From an uncultured Prevotellaceae bacterium (GTDB taxonomy: Bacteria > Bacteroidota > Bacteroidia > Bacteroidales > UBA932), in the NCBI GenBank assembly GCA_947166905.1, contig CAMVFZ010000008.1, positions 1 to 64,000 of the forward strand: a DNA stretch of 64,000 nucleotides, written 5' to 3'. The translations under genes were made by a program, and so were the position numbers. The notes under the pieces were generated by a model. That model had not been told where the DNA came from. It searched no databases and saw only the letters and a program-made list of their open reading frames with translations. This document shows positions 26,570 through 35,359 of this stretch, in pieces; position 1 is the stretch's first letter; every line of letters begins with the position of its first letter.

Positions 26570-28189
26570 TTATTTTACTGTCCAGTCTGCACTTAGGGCA
26601 GTAGGGAGTTGCTTGTCATAACGCAAGCGGATTTTTACTCCGGCAGGCTGGTAGTAGTAGCGGGTAACGATTTCTTCCTCTATGTAGGGAACGATCTCGT
26701 CCTGCTTCATACGAAGGAATTCCTCTTTTTCAATATCTAAGGCCTTCTTGAGTGCTTCCATAGCCTCGGAGGCCTTTTCTTGTAGGCCATCCTTCTCTAT
26801 GTCCTTCTTCATCTGGTCGAAGAGGGCCATGGCGCTGGAGCGGTAGTCGAACTTCTTGTCCTTGGCGTAGGCCACGAAGTCTTCATAGTCCGTGAAATGA
26901 TAATCGTCAAGGGGAGCAATGCTCTGGTGCTCGGCAACGTATTTCAGGGCGTACTGCTCTATGATGCCGTTCATTACCAGGGAGTAAACCAGTCGGCTGT
27001 AAGAATAAGGCGGAAGGGTAACGTCCGGGGTAATACCGCCACCATCCCTTACGGAGCGGCCCAGCTTGAGTGTCTTGAACTCATGTGTGAGTGAGTCCGG
27101 AATGTAGCCGACACTGCCGTCCTCATTGCGTTTTGAGTAGTCGATGGCCTGAACGCATCGGCCGCTGGGGGTATAATATTTGGCTATGGTAACCTTCAGT
27201 TGGTTGTTGTAGGGGAGGCGCTTGATTATCTGCACCAGGCCCTTGCCATAGGTTCTGCGGCCCATGATTACAGCTCTGTCAAGGTCCTGAAGAGCACCTG
27301 AAACTATTTCTGAAGAAGATGCTGTACCGCCGTCCACAAGGATGGCTATCGGGGTAACTGTGTCAATAGGTTCTGAAACGGTGGTGTAGCTGGCGTCGTC
27401 CTTGGGGTCGCGGCCTTTCTGGCTTACCACCAGGGAGCCCTTGGGAACAAACAGGGAGACAATCTTGATAGCCTCTGACATCAGGCCGCCGCCGTTGCTG
27501 CGAAGGTCAAGAATGAAGCGCTTCATGCCCTGTTTCTTAAGGTCCAAATACTTATCTTTCAAAGTCTTGGATACGTTCTCGGTAAACTTGGTCTGGGAGA
27601 TGTAACCGGTGGTATCGTCCAGCATTCCGGCATACTCAATATCCGGCAGGTGGATGCGCTCGCGGGTAACATCGATGTCCTTGATCTCGTTGGTATAAAC
27701 CTTCTTTACCTTGAATTTTACTACCGTTCCCGGCTTGCCCTTCATGCGCTCGCTGCACTGGGCGGCGTCCAGGCCATGGGTGCTGACTCCGTCAATCTCC
27801 ATGATCTCGTCACCGCACTGAAGGCCGAACCTCACTGCCGGCGAACCCTCGTAGGGCTCGTTGATAATAACGTTGCCCTCTTTGTCCGGTTTATAAATGA
27901 TAGCGCCGATGCCGCCGTAAACGCGGTTGATGTTCATCTGGAAGTCTTCTACCTCTTCTTCCGGTACGAACTCTGTATACGGGTCAAGCTGCTCCAGCAT
28001 CGCATCTATGCCGGCCCTGTTCATCCTGTCAATAGGCAGGGTATCTACATAACTGTTTGTAAGCTCTGATATCACAGCACGGTGAGTCTCCAGCCATTTG
28101 CCAAGTTTAAAGTTGGCAGACTGGCCGAATGCCGATGCTGCATTTAAAATGGCGGCAACTATGGCCGCGGTAGCAAAAATCTTCTTCAT
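26570..28189 (-). CDS. S41-family C-terminal processing peptidase with PDZ domain
   Basis: A 539-residue exported serine protease. The ATG at 28189 begins a clean signal peptide (MKKIFATAAIV...AFG). The open frame extends upstream to 28402, but that part covers the rdgB start region and adds no domain. Visible are a PDZ domain at about 85-180 (GGIGAIIY, EGSPAVRFGLQCGDEIMEIDG), the FILDLRSNGGGLMSEAI stretch, and a catalytic dyad: Ser291 in GGTASSSEI with Lys316 in TYGKGLVQ, 25 residues apart as in CtpA proteases. Such enzymes trim or degrade periplasmic proteins from their C-termini. Two -7-like elements lie just before the start, in the region shared with rdgB. Confidence 0.93.
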   Translation of the reverse strand: MKKIFATAAIVAAILNAASAFGQSANFKLGKWLETHRAVISELTNSYVDTLPIDRMNRAGIDAMLEQLDPYTEFVPEEEVEDFQMNINRVYGGIGAIIYKPDKEGNVIINEPYEGSPAVRFGLQCGDEIMEIDGVSTHGLDAAQCSERMKGKPGTVVKFKVKKVYTNEIKDIDVTRERIHLPDIEYAGMLDDTTGYISQTKFTENVSKTLKDKYLDLKKQGMKRFILDLRSNGGGLMSEAIKIVSLFVPKGSLVVSQKGRDPKDDASYTTVSEPIDTVTPIAILVDGGTASSSEIVSGALQDLDRAVIMGRRTYGKGLVQIIKRLPYNNQLKVTIAKYYTPSGRCVQAIDYSKRNEDGSVGYIPDSLTHEFKTLKLGRSVRDGGGITPDVTLPPYSYSRLVYSLVMNGIIEQYALKYVAEHQSIAPLDDYHFTDYEDFVAYAKDKKFDYRSSAMALFDQMKKDIEKDGLQEKASEAMEALKKALDIEKEEFLRMKQDEIVPYIEEEIVTRYYYQPAGVKIRLRYDKQLPTALSADWTVK

Positions 28190-28196
28190 ATCCCTG

Positions 28197-28212
28197 CAAA
28201 TATACAAAAATA
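28197..28212 (-). promoter_or_regulatory. Overlapping -7 elements for the S41 protease gene
   Basis: On the minus strand TATATTTG (28204-28197) and TATTTTTG (28212-28205) both match TAnnTTTG and abut each other, 8-16 bases upstream of the ATG. A TTTG (28239-28236) lies 23 bases upstream of the second element. The leader would be very short or absent. Confidence 0.5.
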
Positions 28213-28247
28213 ACACCACTTTAGGCGGAGGATTACAAATGATTGGG

Positions 28248-28255
28248 TATCTTTG
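28248..28255 (+). promoter_or_regulatory. -7 element immediately before rdgB
   Basis: TATCTTTG exactly matches TAnnTTTG and ends four bases before the rdgB ATG (28260). Transcription would begin at or next to the start codon, so the message may be leaderless. The -33 region is weak (TTTA at 28220-28223, spacing 24). Confidence 0.5.
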
Positions 28256-28259
28256 CTGT

Positions 28260-28907
28260 ATGAAACTGATATTTGCAACCGCCAATCTGCACAAACTGCA
28301 GGAAGCATCTGAAATACTGGGCCCGGGGTTCGAACTCTCTACCCCCGCTGCAAACGGCCTTACCGATGAAATCCCGGAAACCGGCAATACCCTGGAAGCC
28401 AACTCTTTGCAGAAGGCAAGCTTTATCAGGGAGCGCCTTGGCGCCGATTGCTTCGCGGACGATTCCGGGCTGGAGGTGGATTTCCTGGACGGTGCGCCGG
28501 GCGTTTATACGGCCCGCTATGCCGCCGGAGATGTGCGGTTCAAGGACAATCTGGAGAAGCTGCTGTTTGTAATGAAGGATGTGCCATGGGAGAAGCGCAC
28601 CGCACGCTTCCGCGCGGTGGTTACTCTTATAATCGGCAATGAGGTGAAACAGTTCGAGGGCGTGCTGGAAGGCCGCATCGGAACGGAGAGAAAGGGGCAG
28701 GGCGGCTTTGGATATGATCCTATTTTCATACCTAATGAGATTCCCGATCTGCTCGGGAATGACGTCATGCCCGGCGAGACCTGGCATCTGGTACCCAACA
28801 CTGCCGGCCTGGCCAATGCAGAGCTGCCGGAGGGTGGCAAGAATGCAATCTCCCACAGGGGACAGTGCATGCGCGCAATGGCTGAATATCTAAAATCCCG
28901 CAAATAA
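28260..28907 (+). CDS. rdgB: Non-canonical purine NTP pyrophosphatase (RdgB/HAM1 family)
   Basis: This enzyme hydrolyses dITP, ITP and XTP to monophosphates and so keeps deaminated purines out of DNA and RNA. The ATG at 28260 gives MKLIFATANLHKLQE, which carries the family's TxNxxK-type opening (ATANLHK). The longer open frame to 28098 adds 54 residues unlike the family. Further signatures are ETGNTLEANSLQKA, FADDSGLEVDFLDGAPGVY(T/S)ARYA and a late GFGYDPIF with SHRGQ near the end. Length 215 aa is normal. The recO start codon follows its stop without a gap, so the two form an operon. Confidence 0.95.
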   Translation: MKLIFATANLHKLQEASEILGPGFELSTPAANGLTDEIPETGNTLEANSLQKASFIRERLGADCFADDSGLEVDFLDGAPGVYTARYAAGDVRFKDNLEKLLFVMKDVPWEKRTARFRAVVTLIIGNEVKQFEGVLEGRIGTERKGQGGFGYDPIFIPNEIPDLLGNDVMPGETWHLVPNTAGLANAELPEGGKNAISHRGQCMRAMAEYLKSRK

Positions 28908-29561
28908 ATGAGGGAAAGGGCCCAGATACTGGTTCTGAACACTACGGCCTTCGGGGAGAAATCGCTGATTCTGCATTGCATCAGTAATCTCTGGGGGCGC
29001 AGGAGCTTCATTGTCAGCCGTGGGAGCAAAACCTCCTCCAGCCTGTATCAGCCGATGTCCATACTTGACTGCGAGGTGTCCATCAACCCTAAATCGGACC
29101 TGTGGCGGGCGCATGCCTTGAGCATGAAGTATCCGCTGACATCGGTGCGGGGGAGTATCCCCAAAACGGCAATCAGCCTGTTTATGGGCGAGGTCCTGTA
29201 CCGGACGGTGAGGGACGGGTCGGTGGCGGACGACGATTTTTACCGTTGGTGCGAGCAGTCTGTTCTTACCCTGGATGCGCTGGGAGACGATTTCTCCAAT
29301 TTCCACATCATTTTCCTGCTTGGGTTGGCATCGGCCCTGGGCTTCAGGCCGTCGCAGGAGGCCCTGGCCCCGTATGCGGGGGAGAACCATGCCATCATCG
29401 GCCAGTTCCTGACATCAAGTACTGCGGAGGCCATGCTTATCAAACTGAGCGGTACGCGTCGGGCCGATATCTGCCGCAGCATAGTCAAGTATCTTGAATA
29501 CCACACGGATTCCCACATAGAGATACGCTCACTTGATGTTTTACATGAGCTGTTCGCATAA
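28908..29561 (+). CDS. recO: DNA repair protein RecO
   Basis: RecO helps RecR load RecA onto SSB-coated DNA in recombinational repair. The 217-residue protein opens with the OB-fold pattern of Bacteroidota RecO: RAQILVLNTTAFGEKSLILHC, then WGRRSFIVSRG and a YQPMSILDCEV strand. A helical C-terminal domain follows (FHIIFLLGLASALGFRPS). Cysteines arranged as a zinc finger are not seen, as in many Bacteroidota members. The start codon abuts the rdgB stop (TAA-ATG), consistent with translational coupling. Assignment rests on the N-terminal pattern and on size. Confidence 0.88.
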   Translation: MRERAQILVLNTTAFGEKSLILHCISNLWGRRSFIVSRGSKTSSSLYQPMSILDCEVSINPKSDLWRAHALSMKYPLTSVRGSIPKTAISLFMGEVLYRTVRDGSVADDDFYRWCEQSVLTLDALGDDFSNFHIIFLLGLASALGFRPSQEALAPYAGENHAIIGQFLTSSTAEAMLIKLSGTRRADICRSIVKYLEYHTDSHIEIRSLDVLHELFA

Positions 29562-29579
29562 AAATCCAAAACTACTTCT

Positions 29580-29587
29580 TATATTTG
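29580..29587 (+). promoter_or_regulatory. -7 element upstream of the Gate-domain membrane protein gene
   Basis: TATATTTG exactly matches TAnnTTTG and lies 21 bases before the ATG at 29609. No consensus TTTG is found at the usual distance. Confidence 0.5.
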
Positions 29588-29608
29588 TAGGCTATAACAC
29601 TCGCACTT

Positions 29609-30766
29609 ATGACCAAAAATAAGATTACAGGCCAGAAACGATCTATAATAGAAGCACTTATCTTCCTGACTATCCTTGTGGGCGGTTTTGGACTGCTTGC
29701 ATGGAAGATGGGAAGCGGCAATCTGCTTAACACCATGATGAATACGGCCCACAGCCTAATCCTTAATGTGGTGCTGTACCTTATGGGTATTACCGTGCTT
29801 ACCGGAGCGCTCAGCAAACTGATGGCCGAATTTGGCGTTGTGACGTTGCTGGAGAGGATTCTTCGCCCGCTTATGAAGCCGCTTTTCAACCTTCCAGGCG
29901 TGGCTGCCCTTGGCGCTGTAATGACCTTCCTGTCAGACAACCCGGCCATAATTGCCCTGAGTAAAGACAAAACCTTCGCATCATACTTCAAGAAATATCA
30001 GCTTGTATCCCTGACCAACTTTGGTACCGCCTTCGGTATGGGCTTCGTGGTGCTTATCACCATGATTGGCTTTGGCCAGGCCGCTCCCGCATTGGTGGGT
30101 CTTTTTGCAGCCTTCTGCGGATCGATTATTTCTACCCGCCTTATGCAGCATTCCGTACTCAAGAGCTATCCAGAGATGGACAGTCCTGTGGTAGAGGAGA
30201 TATCCCACAAGCGTTCATCAGACGAGGCCGAGCTTCCGGAGGCGCGCAAGGGCGTTTTCATGCGCGTGCTGGATGCAATGCTAGATGGTGGTAAGAACGG
30301 TGTTGAGCTTGGACTCCAGATTATCCCCGGTGTGGTTATAATCACAACCCTGGTAATACTTATCACCTTTGGCACAGGCGCTGCCGGCGAATACAATGGC
30401 TCCGCCAATCAGGGCGTACCCATCCTCCCTTGGCTGGCCGATAAGATTGATTTTGTATTCAAAGGCCTCTTTGGCTTTGATGCGATGCAACTTATCGCCT
30501 TCCCGATGACAGCCCTTGGCGCTGTTGGTGCCGCCCTTGGCCTGCTGCCCTCCTTCAATGACGCAGGCATTCTGGACGGCAACGCAATCGCAGTCTGCAC
30601 TGCCATCGGTATGTGCTGGAGCGGTTATCTTTCTACCCACACCGCCATGCTGGATTCCCTGGGCTATCGTCACCTTATTTCAAAGGCTATTCTTTCCCAT
30701 ACGGTGGCTGGTCTTTGCGCCGGCGTAATAGCTCACTTTGCCTGGCTGGCGATTTCGCTGCTTTAG
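29609..30766 (+). CDS. Nucleoside-recognition (Gate) domain inner-membrane protein
   Basis: A 385-residue polytopic membrane protein. Hydrophobic helices are seen at about 14-32, 45-67, 90-110, 130-180, 225-250 and 290-385. The arrangement, with LLERILRPLMKPLFNLPG, FLSDNPAIIALSK and a second half containing QIIPGVVIITTLVILI, resembles the paired Gate domains of nucleoside-recognition/spore-maturation-like proteins. I recall close Bacteroidota relatives annotated as CD0519/CD1768-family membrane proteins. Transport is likely, but the substrate is unknown. It appears to be transcribed alone, from a -7 element just upstream and ahead of the mannosidase promoter. Confidence 0.75.
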   Translation: MTKNKITGQKRSIIEALIFLTILVGGFGLLAWKMGSGNLLNTMMNTAHSLILNVVLYLMGITVLTGALSKLMAEFGVVTLLERILRPLMKPLFNLPGVAALGAVMTFLSDNPAIIALSKDKTFASYFKKYQLVSLTNFGTAFGMGFVVLITMIGFGQAAPALVGLFAAFCGSIISTRLMQHSVLKSYPEMDSPVVEEISHKRSSDEAELPEARKGVFMRVLDAMLDGGKNGVELGLQIIPGVVIITTLVILITFGTGAAGEYNGSANQGVPILPWLADKIDFVFKGLFGFDAMQLIAFPMTALGAVGAALGLLPSFNDAGILDGNAIAVCTAIGMCWSGYLSTHTAMLDSLGYRHLISKAILSHTVAGLCAGVIAHFAWLAISLL

Positions 30767-30787
30767 CCTTCTGCATAAGAATTCTTT

Positions 30788-30819
30788 TTTGCAACATCGG
30801 CGCAGAATTGTTACATTTG
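30788..30819 (+). promoter_or_regulatory. Consensus promoter of the GH92-GH92-manA operon
   Basis: TTTG at 30788-30791 and TACATTTG at 30812-30819, spaced by 20 bases, match the Bacteroidota promoter. The ATG of the first mannosidase (30846) lies 26 bases downstream. Confidence 0.82.
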
Positions 30820-30845
30820 CATGACACGATGCAAACCATAATTTT

Positions 30846-33101
30846 ATGAAGTTTTTTGTCACTTCTGCACTGGTAGTTTTGCTTTCCGGAACCGTTTCCG
30901 GGGCTACGGCCGCCGATGAATCCCTGACTGCTTACGTGCAGCCCTTCGTGGGTACTACTAACTTTGGCGCTTGCAATCCCGGCGCGGTTATGCCCGCTGG
31001 AATGATGAGCGTGAGCCCCTTCAATGTTATGGGCTCAGAGCTCAATACCTGGGATAAGGACAGCCGCTGGTGGAGCACTCCCTATGTATATGAAAATAAG
31101 TTCTTTACGGGCTTTTCTCACATAAATCTTAGCGGCGTGGGCTGCCCTGATGTGGGTGCCCTGCTTACAATGCCTACTTCCGGGCCGCTTCAGGTAGACT
31201 ACCACGTTTACGGTTCTGAATATACCGGGGAACATGCTCATCCCGGCTACTACGGAGTAGATCTTTCTGCTTACGGAGTAAAGGCAGAGGCTTCAGCAAC
31301 GCTTCGCAGCTCTATCGAGCGCTACACCTTCCCGGCCGGCCAGGCCAACATACTGCTCAACCTTGGAGAAGGCCTTACCAATGAGTCCGGAGCCTATGTG
31401 CGCCGCGTCAGCGACACTGAAATTGAGGGCATGCGCTTTGCCGGAACATTCTGCTACAACAGCCAGGCCGTCTTTCCCATATACTTTGTACTGCGCGTCA
31501 GCAAGGCCCCGTCGGCCCAGGGATTTTGGAAAAAACAAAGGCCGATGACGGCAGAGGCCGCGTGGGATTCAGATGCCGGCAAGTATAAGATTTACAGCAA
31601 TTATGGCCGCGAGCTTGCCGGAGACCAGATTGGCTACTGGTACACATTCCAGGATGTTTCTGATGGCGAGCAAATCCAGGTGCAGGTTGGAGTTTCATTC
31701 GTCAGCTGCGCCAATGCCCGTGAGAATCTGGATGCAGAGCAGAGCGGCTTTGACTTTGAGGCAGTAAAAAAGGCTGCCGATGCGGCCTGGGAGAAGGATC
31801 TGGGCAGAATCCGCGTACAGGGCGGTACCCAGGAACAGCGCCAGGTGTTCTACACTGCCTTGTATCACGCGCTTATCCATCCTTCAATTCTTAACGATGT
31901 AAACGGACAGTATCCCCTTATGGAAAACGCCGGCACCGGCAGGGTAGAGCCCGGTCACAACCGCTACAGTGTTTTCTCCCTTTGGGATACTTATCGCAAT
32001 ATCCATCAGCTGCTTACACTTGTTTATCCGGAGCGCCAGGCAGACATGCTTCGCAGCATGGTAGATATGTATAAAGAGTGGGGCTGGATGCCCAAGTGGG
32101 AACTCTTTGGCCGGGAAACCTTCACAATGGAAGGCGACCCCGCCATCTGCGTTTTTGCCGATTCTTACCTTAAGGGCTTGCGCGACTTTGATGTCCAGGC
32201 CGCCTACCAGGCCTTCCTCAAGAGCGCTAACACCCCGGGTGCACAGAATAAAATGCGTCCGGATGCAGACCCTTACAACACCCTTGGCTACATTCCCGTA
32301 GGCTGGTTTGCGGGCGACTTTTCCGGTGACAACTCCGTTTCCCACGCCCTGGAATACTATGTGGCGGACAACGCCCTGTCCGTACTTGCCGCAGCCCTGG
32401 GAAAGACGGAAGATGCCAACTTGTACCGTCAGCGCTCGCTTGGCTATAAGAACTACTATGACAAAGAAAGCGGAGCGCTTAGACCCATCGGTAAGGATGG
32501 TAAATTCATAACTCCGTTTAATCCGGAGGATGGCGCGGACTTTAGCAATGCGGTTGGTTTCCACGAGGGATCGGCGTGGAACTATACATTCTATGTTCCA
32601 CATGATGTAAAGGGCTATGCAAAGCTGATGGGAGGCGACAAGGCCTTTGTAAAAAAGCTTCAGATGGTCTTTGATCAGGGCCTGTACGACCCTGCGAACG
32701 AGCCCGACATCGCTTATCCTTACCTATTCAGCTACTTCCCGGGCCAGGAATGGCGCACTGCGGTAGAGGTGGACAAACTGCTGGCCAAGTACTATACCAC
32801 CCGTCCCGACGGTATCCCCGGCAACGACGATACCGGCACTATGAGCGCCTGGGCCGTATTCTCTATGATGGGCTTCTATCCGGACTGCCCCGGAGTGCCT
32901 AAGTACACCTTTACGACGCCAGTATTCGACAAAGTGGAAATTACCCTGAATCCCGCCCTTCATGGCCGCTCCTGCCTGGTTATAACCAAGACTCCCGGCC
33001 GCAGGATTACTGCCATTAAGGTAGGCGGAAAGAAAGCTGGCTACCGCACCGACCACGACGCCCTTGTGGGTGCTGGGACTATCACCTTCAAATGTAAATA
33101 A
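30846..33101 (+). CDS. GH92 exo-alpha-mannosidase (exported)
   Basis: Glycoside hydrolase family 92 enzymes are calcium-dependent, inverting exo-alpha-mannosidases, common in Bacteroidota that feed on N-glycans or mannan. This 751-residue member has a signal peptide (ending GATAA) and no lipobox, so it is probably periplasmic. Family features include the opening YVQPFVGTTNFGACNPGAV, FTGFSHINLSGVGCPD, HALIHPSILND, SLWDTYRN, EGSAWNYTFYVPHD with Glu574 as candidate general acid, and GNDDTGTMSAW at 659-669 with the catalytic-base Asp pair. The NEPDIAYPYLFSYFPG segment differs from the more common NEPSHH form in the second paralogue, so linkage preference may differ. Confidence 0.93.
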   Translation: MKFFVTSALVVLLSGTVSGATAADESLTAYVQPFVGTTNFGACNPGAVMPAGMMSVSPFNVMGSELNTWDKDSRWWSTPYVYENKFFTGFSHINLSGVGCPDVGALLTMPTSGPLQVDYHVYGSEYTGEHAHPGYYGVDLSAYGVKAEASATLRSSIERYTFPAGQANILLNLGEGLTNESGAYVRRVSDTEIEGMRFAGTFCYNSQAVFPIYFVLRVSKAPSAQGFWKKQRPMTAEAAWDSDAGKYKIYSNYGRELAGDQIGYWYTFQDVSDGEQIQVQVGVSFVSCANARENLDAEQSGFDFEAVKKAADAAWEKDLGRIRVQGGTQEQRQVFYTALYHALIHPSILNDVNGQYPLMENAGTGRVEPGHNRYSVFSLWDTYRNIHQLLTLVYPERQADMLRSMVDMYKEWGWMPKWELFGRETFTMEGDPAICVFADSYLKGLRDFDVQAAYQAFLKSANTPGAQNKMRPDADPYNTLGYIPVGWFAGDFSGDNSVSHALEYYVADNALSVLAAALGKTEDANLYRQRSLGYKNYYDKESGALRPIGKDGKFITPFNPEDGADFSNAVGFHEGSAWNYTFYVPHDVKGYAKLMGGDKAFVKKLQMVFDQGLYDPANEPDIAYPYLFSYFPGQEWRTAVEVDKLLAKYYTTRPDGIPGNDDTGTMSAWAVFSMMGFYPDCPGVPKYTFTTPVFDKVEITLNPALHGRSCLVITKTPGRRITAIKVGGKKAGYRTDHDALVGAGTITFKCK

Positions 33102-33113
33102 TTAGCTAACTAT

Positions 33114-35348
33114 ATGAAACTTAAGTATTTGATTATTCCGGTTCTGGCTCTTGCAGCCTGCGCCGCCCCTCAGAAAGAAGAGGAGAACTTTACAAGCTAC
33201 GTCAATACCCGCATCGGCTCCGGCGGTCACGGCCACGTATTCGTGGGTGCAAACGTGCCCTTCGGCCTTGTGCAGGTTGGTCCTACCAGCATCCCCCAGG
33301 ACTGGGACTGGTGCTCTGGCTATCATGACAGCGATTCTACCGTCATCGGCTTTTCTCATCTTCACCTGGAGGGTACCGGAATCGGAGACCTTTTTGATAT
33401 AACCCTTATGCCTGTGACCGGTTGGATTGACACCTATGCCCGTGGTGTTGAGGCCGATGGTTACGAGTCCGGCCTGTGGTCTTATGCCGACCGTACCCAG
33501 GAGGTTACAAAGCCCGGTTACTACAGCGTTCCGCTTACCCGCTACGGCATCAAGGCAGAAATGACTGCAACAAACCGCGTAGGTCTTCACCGTTACACTT
33601 TCCCTGCCGCTGATGATGCTGCAATAGTGATTGACCTTGAGAACGGCGGCTGCTGGGACACTGCAGCAGATACCGGTTTTGATGTAGACAAAGAGAATGG
33701 AACCATCTCTGGCTGGCGTCATTCCAAGGGTTGGGCAGACAACCAGAAGGTCTTCTTCAGCGCCCAGTTCAACAGGCCCATCGAGAGCGTAGAAATCGTT
33801 GAAAAGGAAAAGGGACGCTATGGCAAACTCCCGCTTTACGCCCGTGTTAACTTTGGTCAGTTGGCCGCCGGCGACCAGATTCTTGCCAAGGTTGCCCTTT
33901 CTGCCGTAGATATGGACGGCGCCAAGAAAAATATGGCCGCAGAGCTCCCCGGTTGGGATTTTGAGGCTACCGTCAAGGCTGCCGATGCCGCCTGGAACGC
34001 AGAGCTTTCTAAGATCAAGGTGTCTGACGAGGACCCCGAGGCCCGCACCATACTTTACACCGCCCTTTACCATACGATGATCCATCCTTCTACCTTCAGC
34101 GACGTAGATAACCGCTACCGTGGCTGCGACGGAGAGGTTCATCAGGGCGACTTCACAGACTACACAGTATTCTCTCTTTGGGACACCTACCGCGCCCAGA
34201 TGCCTCTCTACAACGTGCTCCATTCAGAGAAGGTCGCTGATATTGCCAAGACCTTCATCTCTATCTTCAACGAGTATGGCCAGCTTCCCGTATGGCACCT
34301 CTGGGGCTGCGAGAACTACTGTATGGCCGGTAATCCTGGAGTTTCTTCACTTGGTGACATCATCGTAAAGGGTTATGAAGGCTTTGATATTGAGGCTGCC
34401 TACAAGGCTATGAAGGCTTCCGTTATGCTGGACGACCGCGCCCAGGACATCCGCAAAAAATACGGCTTCATTCCTTCTGATCTTTACAACGAGAGCGTAG
34501 CCCACGACATGGAGTATGCTATTGCCGACGGCGCCGTGGCCAATACCGCCAAATACCTGGCAGCCAAAGAGTCTGACCCTGAGAAGAAGGCCGCTTACGA
34601 GCAGGACGAGGCCTACTTCCGCAACCGCAGCCACTCTTATCGCAACTATATGGACAAGGAGACCCTTCTTGCCCGTGGCCGCCTGTCCGACGGCAGCTGG
34701 CGTCAGAACTTCAATCCTTTCTATTCCAACCATCGTCAGCAGGACTATATGGAGGGCAATGCATGGCAGTACACTTGGCTGGCTCCCCAGGACTTTGACG
34801 GCCTTGTAGAGTTCTACGGCAGCAAAGAGAAGTTTGTAGAGCGTCTGGACACCCTGTTCGCCCAGCCTTCAAGGATAGACGGAGAGAATGCATCGGCCGA
34901 TATTTCCGGCCTCATCGGCCAGTATGTACATGGCAATGAGCCCAGCCATCATATCATTTACTTCTATTCTATGGCAGGTGCACCCGGTAGGACGTCTGAT
35001 TTTGTCCGTGAGGTTTACCAGACCATGTACTTCAACAATGACAACGGCCTTGCCGGCAACGAGGATGAGGGCCAGATGAGCGCCTGGTACGTTCTGTCTT
35101 CAATGGGCTTCTATCAGGTTGAGCCTGCTTCTACGCAGTTCTGGTTTGGATATCCGCGCTTCGACAAGATGGAGGTCAAGGTTGCTGGCGGAACCCTTAC
35201 CGTCATCCGCAAGGGGGCCGGCAATTATATTCAGAGCGTGACCATGAATGGCCAGCCTTATTCCAAGGGTTATGTAGAGTATGCCGATATTGCTGCAGGC
35301 GCTACCATCGAGTTCACTATGGGTGATACTCCCGCCTGCTGGTATTAA
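33114..35348 (+). CDS. GH92 exo-alpha-mannosidase (lipoprotein)
   Basis: A second GH92 enzyme (744 aa), 12 bases after the first. It is a lipoprotein (lipobox LAAC, Cys about 16). Family features: YVNTRIGSGGHGHVFVGANVPFG, IGFSHLHLEGTGIGD, HTMIHPSTFSD, SLWDTYR, EGNAWQYTWLAPQD with Glu547 as candidate general acid, NEPSHHIIYFYSMAG, and GNEDEGQMSAW at 648-658. The candidate acid is Glu, not the Gln I recall for the GH92 subgroup that cleaves mannose-phosphodiesters, so ordinary alpha-mannosidase activity is expected. Together with manA it should feed mannose into fructose 6-phosphate. Confidence 0.94.
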   Translation: MKLKYLIIPVLALAACAAPQKEEENFTSYVNTRIGSGGHGHVFVGANVPFGLVQVGPTSIPQDWDWCSGYHDSDSTVIGFSHLHLEGTGIGDLFDITLMPVTGWIDTYARGVEADGYESGLWSYADRTQEVTKPGYYSVPLTRYGIKAEMTATNRVGLHRYTFPAADDAAIVIDLENGGCWDTAADTGFDVDKENGTISGWRHSKGWADNQKVFFSAQFNRPIESVEIVEKEKGRYGKLPLYARVNFGQLAAGDQILAKVALSAVDMDGAKKNMAAELPGWDFEATVKAADAAWNAELSKIKVSDEDPEARTILYTALYHTMIHPSTFSDVDNRYRGCDGEVHQGDFTDYTVFSLWDTYRAQMPLYNVLHSEKVADIAKTFISIFNEYGQLPVWHLWGCENYCMAGNPGVSSLGDIIVKGYEGFDIEAAYKAMKASVMLDDRAQDIRKKYGFIPSDLYNESVAHDMEYAIADGAVANTAKYLAAKESDPEKKAAYEQDEAYFRNRSHSYRNYMDKETLLARGRLSDGSWRQNFNPFYSNHRQQDYMEGNAWQYTWLAPQDFDGLVEFYGSKEKFVERLDTLFAQPSRIDGENASADISGLIGQYVHGNEPSHHIIYFYSMAGAPGRTSDFVREVYQTMYFNNDNGLAGNEDEGQMSAWYVLSSMGFYQVEPASTQFWFGYPRFDKMEVKVAGGTLTVIRKGAGNYIQSVTMNGQPYSKGYVEYADIAAGATIEFTMGDTPACWY

Positions 35349-35359
35349 TAGAGAAGAAT

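Noticed and set aside
28190..28402. N-terminal extension of the S41 protease to 28402
   Set aside because: The extension would overlap the rdgB start and place a clear signal peptide in the middle of the protein; the ATG at 28189 explains the sequence better.
33102..34223. Minus-strand open frame of 373 codons over the second GH92 gene
   Set aside because: It is antisense to a clear GH92 enzyme with its catalytic motifs and has no promoter or recognisable domains.
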